NCBI GenBank assembly: GCA_944323625.1
Contig: CALUTD010000001.1
Location: 203,996 to 267,995, forward strand
Direction of reading: 5' to 3'
Source of the DNA: Candidatus Gastranaerophilales bacterium
Lineage (GTDB): Bacteria > Cyanobacteriota > Vampirovibrionia > Gastranaerophilales > Gastranaerophilaceae
DNA length: 64,000 nucleotides
This document shows, in pieces, positions 44,316 through 53,684 of the stretch (position 1 is its first letter; the number at the start of each line of letters is the position of its first letter). The translations under genes and the position numbers were made by a program. The notes beneath the pieces are model-generated. The model was given only the letters and a program-made list of their open reading frames with translations. It ran no database searches and was not told where the DNA came from.

Positions 44316-44925
44316 TTAATAAGACATTTTATCTTCTTGCAGTACTTTAGCAGCACATGTTAGTCCATTATTTGATTTTGTGCAGTCACGTGAATTATTA
44401 CCGCTGCCTGCCGGCACTATTCCTTTTTTATCAACTACAGCAAAAAAGAAAATATCTCTTCCGAATTGGTTAGGATTTGCTTCTCCGTTTATATCTACTA
44501 TAAATCTTCCGATACAATTTGCTTCATCTTCAGTTGATAAACCTTTCGCAGTACATATATTACCATTTATGCTATTTCTCCACTCATAAGCAATCCCATC
44601 ATTTGTTATAAGCGAATTTTTATTATTATGATAATTACCCCATTGACTGCCGTTTAAACCAATCATTATTTTATCTGTAAAACACCCCTGATTATTTTCA
44701 TAGCAAACTTTATTAGTATTTAATACATTTACAAAGCTGTAAAAAAAATCATCATTATTCATAAAACTAAAATCACCGACTGAAGCACCTTCATCTACTG
44801 AAATTTTTAAAACTGCCTGTCTTAAAGTTGAGTCTGCTTTTCTTAATCTTTTAACATATTCTTGTTTTTGCAAATTTGCCATTATTATAGGTGTTGTAAT
44901 AGCAGCAATAATTCCGATAACAATA
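44316..44925 (-). pseudogene. Type IV pilin-like gene lacking its start and leader
   Basis: The frame contains IVIGIIAAITTPIIMANLQKQ, the second half of the prepilin helix, and a pilin body with DINGEANPNQFGRDIF. Upstream of IVIG the expected FTLAEVLITL and any start codon are gone; the frame meets a TAA eight codons earlier. The first internal ATG (44882) would give a 188-residue protein with no membrane helix. The break lies about 30 bases from the promoter of the divergent TetR gene, so a deletion between the two seems likely. Confidence 0.75.
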
Positions 44926-44952
44926 TGTAAATTGTCTATTTAAAAATTTTTC

Positions 44953-44981
44953 TTGTATAAATCAAACGTTTGTTTTATAAT
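44953..44981 (+). promoter_or_regulatory. Promoter and palindromic operator of the efflux operon
   Basis: TTGTAT (44953-44958), 17 bases, TATAAT (44976-44981). Between them is CAAACGTTTG (44963-44972), a perfect palindrome extended on both sides to ATAAA-n-...-n-TTTAT (44957-44978). An operator in the promoter spacer directly before a TetR gene implies autoregulation. TATAAT lies seven bases before the ATG with no Shine-Dalgarno. Confidence 0.7.
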
Positions 44982-44988
44982 TAATAAC

Positions 44989-45627
44989 ATGAATAAAAAA
45001 ATAACAAAAGAACAAAGTAATAATTCTAAAACTAGAATATTGAATTCTGCAGTGAAGCTTTTTGCAGAAAAAGGTTATGATGCTGTTAGTATTAGAGAAA
45101 TATGTAGAAATGCCGGGGCAAATTTATGTATGGTTTCATACTATTGGGGAGGGAAAAAAGAATTATATCAAGGAATACTTGATGATTTAATTGAAAAACA
45201 AACTTTATATGCAAAACAATTTATCGATTTTAATAAAGCTCCCGAAACACTTTCAAAACAGGAACAGATTGAAACTGTGATTAAAGTTTTAGAAAAATTC
45301 GTTGATTTTTTCTATTCAAATATATCGAAAGAATTAATCATTTTGCTTTTAAAGGAGCAGCAAAATGAAGAATTTAAAGTAAAATCACCGGCATTTGATT
45401 ATTTAGTAAAGCTTATTGCATGCGTTTTTAACAAAAAAGTAAATGAAAGAGAAATTATATTTAAAACTTTGTTTATAATTTCACAGGTTAATTCAGCAAG
45501 AATTTTACCAGCCTTCTCGCTACGCCGTCTCGGGCAAGATAATTTTCTTCCTGAAGATATTAAAATTATAAAAGAAAATGTAAAATTTTATTTTAAAGCA
45601 TTATTAAAGGAGTCAAATATTGTTTAA
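44989..45627 (+). CDS. TetR/AcrR-family repressor
   Basis: 212 residues from MNKKITKEQ. Helix-turn-helix at 13-60: TRILNSAVKLFAEKGYDAVSIREIC, NAGANLCMVSYYWGGKKELY. The C-terminal ligand domain resembles the CecR/YbiH group (DUF1956-like; KEQQNEEF, LVKLIACVF). The first gene of an efflux operon; in E. coli the same kind of regulator controls ybhGFSR. The outer-membrane factor gene starts inside its last codons. Confidence 0.9.
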   Translation: MNKKITKEQSNNSKTRILNSAVKLFAEKGYDAVSIREICRNAGANLCMVSYYWGGKKELYQGILDDLIEKQTLYAKQFIDFNKAPETLSKQEQIETVIKVLEKFVDFFYSNISKELIILLLKEQQNEEFKVKSPAFDYLVKLIACVFNKKVNEREIIFKTLFIISQVNSARILPAFSLRRLGQDNFLPEDIKIIKENVKFYFKALLKESNIV

Positions 45628-46936
45628 AAAAGTCATAATAATACTTTCGATATTTTTGATTTCACCATGTGCATACGGAATAGACAGATGTGAGCTTAAT
45701 GTTGAATTCTTTTCAAGATTTAATGATAAAAATCTTGAATACTATATAAACAGGGCAATAGATAACAATCATGAGGCAAAACAAGCTTCAATGAGAGTTG
45801 AACAATACCGGCAGCAGGTCAAATCCTCATTTGGAAAAGAACTTCCATCTCTTAGTGTAGGAGCAAACTATTTAGGTGTTCATGTTCCTATGCTTGATAA
45901 TTTTACATTAAGTCAAAATGCGTTTGTACTGCCCTTTATTATGAATTATGAAGCAGATTTTCTTTTAAAGAACAGAGATAAAACAAAAAGTGCAAAAAAA
46001 TCTTATGAAATAAGTTTATATGATGAAAAAACGATTTATATATCTTTACTTTCCGATGTAGCAACAATTTACACAAATATATTAGAATATGATGAATTAA
46101 TAAAAATAAGCAGTGAAATTGTCGCCATATATACAGATATTTATAATGCCGATATCAGAAAATTTGATAGGGGAATTATAAGTACTGAAGAAATAAACAT
46201 ATCTGCCAAAAATGTTGAAAATGCAAAAAATGAACTCGAAACTCTAAAAAAACAGCAGAAAAATTTATTAATGCAGTTGGCCGTTTTAACGGGAGAATCC
46301 GCTCTAAACATTGATTGTCTACAAAGAGGGGATATGGATTCTTTTGAATACTCAGGCATAATTCCTGATGAAATAACGTCTGATGTTATTTTTTCAAGAC
46401 CTGATGTAATGGCTGCCGAAGCAGCTTTAGAAAAAGCAAAAATTGATACACGAATAGCAAGAAAAGAATTTTTGCCAAGATTCAATATTACCGGTATATG
46501 GGCATTTAATACGATTGCGGAAGGTTCATTTTTTTCCTGGGAATCTTCTCTTGCCGCAATTTTAGCCGGTGCTGTTCAAGATATATTTAAAGGCGGTCAA
46601 AAGATTGCAAATTTAAGATTTCAAAAAGCAAAGTATGAAGAACTTTTTGAAAAATACAGACAAACCGATTTAAACGCTGTAAAAGAAATTAATACATCAC
46701 TTTGCTTTATTGAGTACGATACGATAATAGAAAATAATACATTAAAGAAGCTCGAATATGAATATAATAATTTAACAGCCAAAAGAAGAAAGTTTGAGCG
46801 TGAAACCATATCTACTCCGGAATATTTAAATAATTTAGCAGGATTTTTGGAAGTAAAAAAAGAAGTATATCAGGCAAAGAATCAAAGATTGGTTAATTAT
46901 TATACTCTCTATAAAGCAACAGGGGGAAATTTATGA
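45620..46936 (+). CDS. TolC-like outer membrane efflux protein
   Basis: 438 residues from a TTG, supported by AAGGAG seven bases upstream. Signal peptide FKKVIIILSIFLISPCAYG. Two TolC-type repeats with long coiled coils and a SRPDVMAAEAALEKAKIDTRIARKEF segment (RPD motif) identify the RND/ABC outer membrane factor family. It would link the ABC exporter and HlyD-like adaptor to the outside, so the cell has an outer membrane. Stop and next start overlap as ATGA. Confidence 0.92.
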   Translation: MFKKVIIILSIFLISPCAYGIDRCELNVEFFSRFNDKNLEYYINRAIDNNHEAKQASMRVEQYRQQVKSSFGKELPSLSVGANYLGVHVPMLDNFTLSQNAFVLPFIMNYEADFLLKNRDKTKSAKKSYEISLYDEKTIYISLLSDVATIYTNILEYDELIKISSEIVAIYTDIYNADIRKFDRGIISTEEINISAKNVENAKNELETLKKQQKNLLMQLAVLTGESALNIDCLQRGDMDSFEYSGIIPDEITSDVIFSRPDVMAAEAALEKAKIDTRIARKEFLPRFNITGIWAFNTIAEGSFFSWESSLAAILAGAVQDIFKGGQKIANLRFQKAKYEELFEKYRQTDLNAVKEINTSLCFIEYDTIIENNTLKKLEYEYNNLTAKRRKFERETISTPEYLNNLAGFLEVKKEVYQAKNQRLVNYYTLYKATGGNL

Positions 46937-47802
46937 AAAAACGAATAGTAATAGCGGTAATAATAATTTTAGTTATTATTTCAGGAATATATTTACTTAC
47001 AAGAAAAAAGAATAATCCTTATGAATTGACCTTATACGGTAATATTGAAATACGACAGGTTGACTTAAGTTTTCAGGTTTCAGGTTTAATTGACAAAATG
47101 CTCAAGGAAGAAGGCGACAGTGTTGAAGAAGGCGAACTTTTAGCGGTAATTGACAGCCGCGATTATGAAGCTAATTTAGAAAAAGCCAAAGCGGATGTTA
47201 ATCGTACTCTTGCACTAAAAAATGACGCCGAATCCAAATTTGACAGAAACGCACCATTAGTAAATGATAATACAATTTCAAAACAGGAATATGACTCATT
47301 GAAAAACAGCAAAGATAAAGCAATTGCGGATTATGAAATGGCTGCTGCGGAGGAAAATTATGCTCAAAACCAGCTTGATTATACAAAAATCTATGCTCCT
47401 GAAGAAGGGATTATAATGATAAGGGTACAAGAACCCGGCGCAGTTGTAAATAAAGGGCAGACAGTATATACAATGTCAAAAACAAAACCTGTATGGGTAA
47501 GAGCTTATGTTAATGAAACAGACCTGGGGAACATAAAATATGGTCAAAGTGTAAAGGTTTATACGGACACAACAAATCCTCAGACAGGTCAAAAGCGTGA
47601 ATATGAAGGGTATATTGGATACATATCCCCGGTTGCGGAGTTTACACCAAAAACAGTTCAGTCAACTGATCTAAGAACAAGCCTTGTATATAGAATTCGT
47701 GTTTACATAGATGATATTGATTCATATTTAAGACAGGGAATGCCGGTAACAATAAAGGTTGATTTGAGGCAGCAGGATGAATGGCAATACGGTTCAAATT
47801 AA
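46933..47802 (+). CDS. HlyD-family membrane fusion protein (YbhG-like)
   Basis: 289 residues. One N-terminal membrane helix, then a lipoyl half (LSFQVSGLIDKMLKEEGDSV), a coiled hairpin, the second lipoyl half (IYAPEEGIIM) and a beta-barrel domain (VWVRAYVNETDLGNIKYGQ). It bridges the inner membrane exporter and the TolC-like protein. It overlaps its neighbours by 4 and 26 bases. Confidence 0.92.
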   Translation: MKKRIVIAVIIILVIISGIYLLTRKKNNPYELTLYGNIEIRQVDLSFQVSGLIDKMLKEEGDSVEEGELLAVIDSRDYEANLEKAKADVNRTLALKNDAESKFDRNAPLVNDNTISKQEYDSLKNSKDKAIADYEMAAAEENYAQNQLDYTKIYAPEEGIIMIRVQEPGAVVNKGQTVYTMSKTKPVWVRAYVNETDLGNIKYGQSVKVYTDTTNPQTGQKREYEGYIGYISPVAEFTPKTVQSTDLRTSLVYRIRVYIDDIDSYLRQGMPVTIKVDLRQQDEWQYGSN

Positions 47803-49267
47803 AAATTTAATAAAAAAGTTTGAAAATCAGACTGCAATAGATAATCTTACACTCAATATAGAAAAGGGAAAAATAACCGGACTTATAGGGGCTGATGCTT
47901 CAGGCAAAACAACGTTAATCAGACTTATTACAGGCTTATTGCTTCCTGATTCGGGTGAGATATCTGTTTTGGGACTTAATCCTTCAACACAGAAGAAAGA
48001 ACTTTCCTCAAAGATAGGTTATATGCCACAAAAATTTGGACTCTATGAAGATTTAACGGTTATAGAAAACTTAAAGCTTTATGCTAAATTAAAAAATGCA
48101 CCCGATAATTTTGATAAAATGTTAGAATTTACAAATTTAAGCAAGTTTCAAAACAGACTTGCAGGCGCATTATCAGGAGGAATGAAACAAAAATTAGGGC
48201 TTGCTTGTACACTTTTAGGAAATTCTGATTTCCTGATTCTTGATGAACCTTCAGTCGGAGTAGATCCAATTTCAAGAAGAGAACTTATGAAAATGGTAAA
48301 AGAATTAATAACTCCTGAAACTACTGTACTTTGGTCAACAGCATATCTTGATGAAGCACATAGCTTTGATACTGCAATAGTTTTAGATAAAGGCAGATGT
48401 ATATTCAATTCAAATCCGCATAGTTTAGCAGAAACCTCACATGAGTTCGAAGAAAAAATTATTGAACTTATGGGCGGTTATAAAAAAGAAGAATCACAAA
48501 TAGCAAAGAATTATGAAGTTATTACAACAGATATAACATGTACAGTTGAAGCAGATAATTTGGAAAAGAAGTACGGAAATTTTTATGCCGTTAAAAATAA
48601 CTCATTTTGCATAAACAGAGGCGAAATATTCGGTTTATTGGGTCCTAACGGAGCCGGAAAATCCACTTCTTTTAAAATGATGTGCGGACTTGCAAAACCC
48701 ACAAAAGGCACTGCCAGAATAATGGGAATTGATATCCTTAAAAATCCGGCTAAAGCACGTTCTAATTTAGGCTATATGGCACAAAAATTTTCACTTTACG
48801 GAATGCTTACCGTAAGACAAAATTTGGAATTCTTTGCTGCTGTTTACGGTATCGGAATAAGAAATCGTAAAAACCGTATTGATGAAATAATTGATATTTT
48901 TAAGTTTAAGGAAATAGAGAATCAAAAATCGGAAGAATTGCCGCTTGGCTTTAAACAAAGATTGTCCCTTGCTTGTGCATTAATTCATAATCCGCCTATA
49001 CTTTTTCTTGATGAACCTACTTCAGGGGTTGATGTTATTGCCAGGCGTGAATTTTGGAACCATATTATATCACTTGCCAAAAAAGGTGTTACTGTTCTAG
49101 TTACCACTCATTTTATGGATGAAGCGGAATATTGTGACAGAATAAGTCTTTTTTATAACGGAGAAACAATTGCAATAGGAACTCCCGAAGAACTTAAACA
49201 AAAATCCGATTCAAAAAGTATGGAAGAAGCGTTTATTAAGATAATTAAGGAATCTGAACAAAAATGA
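47777..49267 (+). CDS. ABC exporter ATPase with two fused nucleotide-binding domains (YbhF-like)
   Basis: 496 residues. Domain 1: GLIGADASGKTT, signature LSGGMKQKLGLAC, Walker B FLILDEPSVGVDP. Domain 2: GLLGPNGAGKST, signature degenerate to LPLGFKQRLSLAC, Walker B ILFLDEPTSGVD and the H-loop VTTHFMDEAE. In domain 1 the H-loop position reads LWSTAYLDEA, so that site may be less active. The fused layout with two following permeases matches YbhF-YbhS-YbhR. GAGG lies seven bases upstream of the ATG. Confidence 0.93.
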   Translation: MNGNTVQIKNLIKKFENQTAIDNLTLNIEKGKITGLIGADASGKTTLIRLITGLLLPDSGEISVLGLNPSTQKKELSSKIGYMPQKFGLYEDLTVIENLKLYAKLKNAPDNFDKMLEFTNLSKFQNRLAGALSGGMKQKLGLACTLLGNSDFLILDEPSVGVDPISRRELMKMVKELITPETTVLWSTAYLDEAHSFDTAIVLDKGRCIFNSNPHSLAETSHEFEEKIIELMGGYKKEESQIAKNYEVITTDITCTVEADNLEKKYGNFYAVKNNSFCINRGEIFGLLGPNGAGKSTSFKMMCGLAKPTKGTARIMGIDILKNPAKARSNLGYMAQKFSLYGMLTVRQNLEFFAAVYGIGIRNRKNRIDEIIDIFKFKEIENQKSEELPLGFKQRLSLACALIHNPPILFLDEPTSGVDVIARREFWNHIISLAKKGVTVLVTTHFMDEAEYCDRISLFYNGETIAIGTPEELKQKSDSKSMEEAFIKIIKESEQK

Positions 49268-50373
49268 AAATTTTAGCTGCTTTAATAAAAAAAGAATTTT
49301 TACAGATAATAAGAGATCCAAGCAGTATTATTATTGCATTTGTTCTTCCTCTTATTTCTATTCTAATTTATATGTACGGAATAAACCTTGATTCTGTAAG
49401 TGTCAGAATCGGAATAAAAAATGATGATGCGAATCCTGAAATAGAAACACTTTTAAAGTCATTCGGCCATAGTAAATATATTAAATCAATTGTTTATGAT
49501 AATGAAAATGATATAGAAGAAGGCATTATAAGATCAAAACTCAAAGGTGCGGTTATGATTCCCAATGATTTTTCAAAAAAACTGGAGAGAGAAAAAACAG
49601 CGGAGATTATTGTAATAACTGACGGCTCTGAAACAAATACAGCAAATTATGTTCAAAATTATTCAATTCAAATTATAAATAACTGGTTAAGTACAAGCAA
49701 ATATAAAACGTTATCACAAAAACCAATTGTAACCTCCGATTTAAGAGTTTGGTATAATGAAGATTTAGACAGCCATTATTTTATTTTGCCGGGTTCTATT
49801 GCAGTTACAATGACTCTTATAGGAATAATGCTAACGGCACTTGTAATAGCAAGGGAATGGGAAAGAGGTACAATGGAAGCCCTTTTAAGTACTCCTGTAA
49901 AGAAAATTGATATAATACTCGGTAAATATATTCCCTATTTTATACTGGGAATGCTTTCTATGGCATTTAACGTATTTATGTGCTGCGGAGTATTTCAAAT
50001 ACCTTTTAGAGGTAATTATTTGATTTTGTTTTTTGTTAGTAGTCTTTTTTTGTTTACCTCATTAGGTATAGGACTTATTATTTCAACAAAAATGAAAAAT
50101 CAGTTTTTGGCAAGCCAGGTTGCCCTGGGGATAGGATTTTTACCTTCCTTACTCCTTTCAGGACTAATGTTTCCGATAAATTCCATGCCGGTTATTTTTC
50201 AATACCTAACTAAAGTTATTCCGGCCGGCTACTTTATAACTTTTATAGAAAGTGAATTTATGGCCGGAACAGTTTGGGAAGTTGTTATTATAAATTCAAT
50301 ATTCCTGGGGCTTTTAGGTTCGTTATTATTTATTATTGTTTACAAACAGACAGAAATGAGACTTCCCGAATGA
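49264..50373 (+). CDS. ABC-2 type permease (YbhS-like)
   Basis: 369 residues: one helix at the N-terminus (KKEFLQIIRDPSSIIIAFVLPL), an external domain of about 140 residues, then five helices with VIAREWERGTMEALLSTPV, the coupling segment typical of ABC-2 permeases, and LSGLMFPINSMP. Forms a pore with the next gene product. ATGA overlaps both upstream and downstream. Confidence 0.92.
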   Translation: MKILAALIKKEFLQIIRDPSSIIIAFVLPLISILIYMYGINLDSVSVRIGIKNDDANPEIETLLKSFGHSKYIKSIVYDNENDIEEGIIRSKLKGAVMIPNDFSKKLEREKTAEIIVITDGSETNTANYVQNYSIQIINNWLSTSKYKTLSQKPIVTSDLRVWYNEDLDSHYFILPGSIAVTMTLIGIMLTALVIAREWERGTMEALLSTPVKKIDIILGKYIPYFILGMLSMAFNVFMCCGVFQIPFRGNYLILFFVSSLFLFTSLGIGLIISTKMKNQFLASQVALGIGFLPSLLLSGLMFPINSMPVIFQYLTKVIPAGYFITFIESEFMAGTVWEVVIINSIFLGLLGSLLFIIVYKQTEMRLPE

Positions 50374-51477
50374 TAGAACAATTAAGAAGAGTATTTGCAT
50401 TAATAAAAAAAGAATTTATTACCGTATGGAAAGACCCTAAAAGCAGGGCAATAATAATTGCCCTGCCGCTATTGCAGCTTTTTGTTTTTTCCTTTGCAAT
50501 TACAATGGAAGTTAAAAATATTGATGTAGTTGTTATTGATAAAGACAACTCTGTTCAATCAAGAGAATTAATATCAAGATTTGAATATTCACCACAGTTT
50601 CGTAAACTTTATTTTGTTGAAAATATGTCGGAATTCCAACAGAAACTGGATACCCAAAAAGTTCAACTTGGGATTTATATTAATAATGATTTTTCAAACG
50701 GAATAAAATCAAACAGAGGCTCAAACGTGCTTATTGTTGCAGACGGAAGGCAGACAAATTCTGCCGCCATAGCCGGCGGTTATGCTTCAACTATTATTAA
50801 TGATTATAATAGTGAAATTACACCTAAAAAAGCCGGTATTAACATTACAGTAAGAAACAGATATAATCCAAATCTTGAATACAGGTGGTATATTCTCACC
50901 ATTATTGTATCTATGCTTGCACTTGTAATAACTCTGTTATTAACAGCATTATCCGTGGCAAGAGAGCGTGAACTCGGGACTTTTGATCAGTTAATAGTAA
51001 GCCCGCTTTCATCTTATGAAATACTTTTTTGGTAAAACTGTTCCACCTCTAGTTATCGCAATGTTTTTGACTTCTTTTATGGTTATTTGTGTAACCGTAA
51101 TTTTTAAAGTACCTTTTGTCGGTTCTGTAATCTTATTTTTAATTTCAATTTTCGTATCTTTATTATCTATAGTTGGTGTAGGATTATTTATATCTTCTAT
51201 TGTTAAAACCCAACAGCAGGCTATTTTAGGTGTTACAACATTTCAAATGCCTGCAATTCTGCTTTCGGGATTTATTTCTCCAATTGAAGACATGCCGGTT
51301 TTCTTACAATATTTTACTATGTTAAACCCCGTAAGATTTTTTATGGTACTTTCAAGAGGTATATTCCTAAAAGGTATGGGGTTTCATGATGTTTTGTTAA
51401 ATTTAATTCCTCTGCTCTTAATTGCAGCAATTACATTGAGCCTGGCCAGCAGAACTTTTAAACGAAAATTAGATTAA
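50370..51477 (+). pseudogene. ABC-2 type permease (YbhR-like) split by a frameshift in a T6 run
   Basis: The first frame (MIEQLRRVFALIKKEF to SPLSSYEILFW) stops at 51035. The second frame, starting around 51016, continues FGKTVPPLVIAMFL to the end at 51477. Together they form a normal 368-residue permease with the same plan as the preceding gene. The break falls on six T at 51025-51030; five T would restore EILFGKTVPP. It could be a real inactivating mutation, a slippery site, or a sequencing error. If real, the exporter has only one intact permease. Confidence 0.85.
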
Positions 51478-51508
51478 TTTGAAGTTCTATATGCCTGTTT
51501 AATCTCGA

Positions 51509-51838
51509 TTATTTTTGTTCTTTTGACAAACTTCTAATTATATACATCATTTCATTATTAATACCCGGGCGTAAATACCAATCAATAATATATCGTTCCA
51601 ATCCGTAACAGCTTCCTTTTTCTTTCATTCCTGTTATTGCATTAAAAGTTACTTCAAACATTCCTATTTGAACGCTAAATGAAGGTTTTTGAGGATTTCT
51701 TGCATCAAAAGATATAGAAAGACTTCTTACTCTTCTTGCTCCTCCATTTACACGTTCTTCAACTTCGGGTTTCTGACATAAATACTGTATTAATGATTGC
51801 TCTAACTGCGTTACAGCGGGAGATTTTCCTGATGACAT
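51509..51838 (-). CDS. Conserved-looking hypothetical protein (109 aa)
   Basis: Starts MSSGKSPAVTQLEQSLIQYL, mixed alpha/beta composition with an arginine-rich GGARRVRSLSISFDARNP segment and a C-terminal YIIRSLSKEQK. No membrane helix or known motif. Codon usage matches its neighbours. It is convergent with the efflux operon and preceded by a terminator serving the gene to its right. Confidence 0.55.
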   Translation of the reverse strand: MSSGKSPAVTQLEQSLIQYLCQKPEVEERVNGGARRVRSLSISFDARNPQKPSFSVQIGMFEVTFNAITGMKEKGSCYGLERYIIDWYLRPGINNEMMYIIRSLSKEQK

Positions 51839-51901
51839 TATTCTTTTCTCTTTTTTATCGGTTTTTATTGTTATATTTACTATTATATTATTATTACCGG
51901 C

Positions 51902-51929
51902 AAAAAAAAAGCTCTTTTTATCAAAGAGC
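51902..51929 (-). terminator. Rho-independent terminator on the minus strand
   Basis: GCTCTTT (51911-51917) pairs with AAAGAGC (51923-51929) and on the minus strand is followed by nine T. It isolates the 109-residue gene from transcription coming from the right. Confidence 0.75.
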
Positions 51930-52133
51930 GTTAACTAGGTTAGTTTTGGTAGATAGTTGTTCAGTTTTTGACTTTTATGAGTCTTACATCTCCTTTAATA
52001 CTCCTGAAAATTTTAAAATGCGCTTTTGATATTCTAATTTTACAAAACTTAACAAAATTTTCCGAATTTATCTAAAGTTTTTTCCAATAATGCCGTTAAT
52101 AAATTTAAAGAAAACAAAAGAAAGGTATAATAT

Positions 52134-52265
52134 ATGTATTATCATTGGGCATGGCCGGGTGCATACAGCTTTAAAGGTGAAATTAAATTATTTACTGAAT
52201 GGTTTAAAAGTCAATTAGATATAATATTACAAAAAATTGAAGAAACCGAAAATAAATTAGGTTAA
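52134..52265 (+). CDS. Small Trp-rich ORF (43 aa)
   Basis: MYYHWAWPGAYSFKGEIKLF and then a helical tail (QLDIILQKIEETENKLG). AAAGG lies eight bases before the ATG. Four Trp/Tyr pairs at the start and an amphipathic tail look non-random, but there is no recognised family and the neighbours give no context. Confidence 0.4.
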   Translation: MYYHWAWPGAYSFKGEIKLFTEWFKSQLDIILQKIEETENKLG

Positions 52266-52383
52266 TCTAGTTAAATTATTGAATCAAATTAGAAGCCGGC
52301 TTTGCCTCAACTCCGCCTTGCGCAAATCCGCTCCTCAGAATGACTTCATGTGTTTAAATATTATATCAAATGCAGTTTTATTC

Positions 52384-53523
52384 TTACTGCATTTGAGCTT
52401 CATATTTTTCCGTAAGAGCGGCAACATTAACCGTAAATTGGTCATAATCAAAACTTTCGGGATCTGTTAGTATTGTACCTATTTTATCCGCGAGCATTCT
52501 GTCAAGCTGCATGCCGGTTTCTTCTGTACCTTTATTCCATCCGTAAGCACAGTATTGTGTTTCTGTCATTTCTTGTCCGTCAGAAGTCAATGCATAACGG
52601 ATATAATCCAAATCCGACTGTTCAAGTTGTGTATCTATTGAATTTTTCGATAATAATTCATTCAATTTATTCAGCTGTACTTCTTCGTTATAGTCTTTTT
52701 CCACTTTATCCGAAGCCAATGAACCGTTTTGCGCCAATAGCCACTGTTTAAATGTTGAACGTATTTCTTTTTTATCTTCATCGGAGGCATTGTTGTATAT
52801 ATCTTTAATATTATCTAAAATATTCAAACCTTTTTGATACTTTTGATTATCAGTTAAGCCATCATTCAGTTGTTCAGAAATATTTTTGTGTTCTTTTTCG
52901 AGTGTACTTTTGTAATTATCATAATTATCGGATATTGCGGATAATATAACAACAGTAGCTATAGCGGATTTATCGGATTCAGAATACAAATTGTTGTTTG
53001 AAACCCCTTTTGATTCAACTCCTAACTCCTTAAGAAGTGTTTTTTGCGAATCCGTAAGTACATCACCGTTTATAAAATCATCAATTCTTATTTGAGTAAG
53101 ACCTGAAGATGCAGAGCCACCGCCTGTTATTGAATCAATTTTTTTTGCTATAGATCGAATAAGTTTCCCAATTCCGTTGTTTTCTGATTTATAACCGTCT
53201 TCTTCTCCGAATCCTGTTTCCTGGCTTGCAAGCGCAAGTGCAATACAAGCCAGTTTATCATATTCATCAAAACTTAAACCCAAACCGGAACACAAAGTTC
53301 CTTTATTCGCAATTAATCCGCTAAGAAATTCTTCTCCAAACTCTGTTTGAGATATATTTTTTTCTTCATAAGTCTGCGTAAATGTTGTTCTTTCATCCTC
53401 TTGCATTTCTGTAGTATATAATATACTTATATCTTCAAGTTTTATATCTTCTTCTTGTGTCTTTTTTGAATAATTTTCATAATTATTATAATTATTTTGA
53501 GAAAGAGAATTTATTTCAGTCAT
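52384..53523 (-). CDS. Lytic-transglycosylase-like hypothetical protein without signal peptide
   Basis: 379 residues. Residues about 85-170 contain CIALALASQETGFGE and ASSGLTQIRIDDF, resembling the catalytic Glu and GL.QI motifs of lysozyme-like transglycosylases. The rest is acidic, helical and Asn-rich, ending in a possible coiled segment. No export signal is visible, as for the acidic repeat protein at 31716. AAAGGT eight bases upstream of the ATG. Family assignment is tentative. Confidence 0.55.
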   Translation of the reverse strand: MTEINSLSQNNYNNYENYSKKTQEEDIKLEDISILYTTEMQEDERTTFTQTYEEKNISQTEFGEEFLSGLIANKGTLCSGLGLSFDEYDKLACIALALASQETGFGEEDGYKSENNGIGKLIRSIAKKIDSITGGGSASSGLTQIRIDDFINGDVLTDSQKTLLKELGVESKGVSNNNLYSESDKSAIATVVILSAISDNYDNYKSTLEKEHKNISEQLNDGLTDNQKYQKGLNILDNIKDIYNNASDEDKKEIRSTFKQWLLAQNGSLASDKVEKDYNEEVQLNKLNELLSKNSIDTQLEQSDLDYIRYALTSDGQEMTETQYCAYGWNKGTEETGMQLDRMLADKIGTILTDPESFDYDQFTVNVAALTEKYEAQMQ

Positions 53524-53608
53524 AATTTTTACCTTTTTTATATATTACTTTTCGGCAAAAAAATAAAAAACTTTAATTAATTTTTAAAAAATTATGATAA
53601 AATATAAT

Positions 53609-53662
53609 CTAGTACTGCCCGCATTTTCCGTCGCTCAATTATTGCCGAAAAATTTGGGCTTA
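53609..53662. repeat. Hairpin repeat, copy B
   Basis: CTAGT..TGCCCGCATTTTCCG, loop, GCCGAAAAATTTGGGCTTAGT. Matches copy A (952-1006) at about 70% of positions and folds the same way (GCCC with GGGC outermost). It lies in the leader of the exonuclease gene, within 25 bases of its start. Confidence 0.55.
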
Positions 53663-53684
53663 GTATAAAAAACAGGGGTGAATT

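Noticed and set aside
45510..45540. GC-rich stretch inside the TetR gene as a repeat insertion
   Set aside because: The frame is intact and the segment encodes a plausible SLRRLGQ stretch; it is too short to call an insertion.
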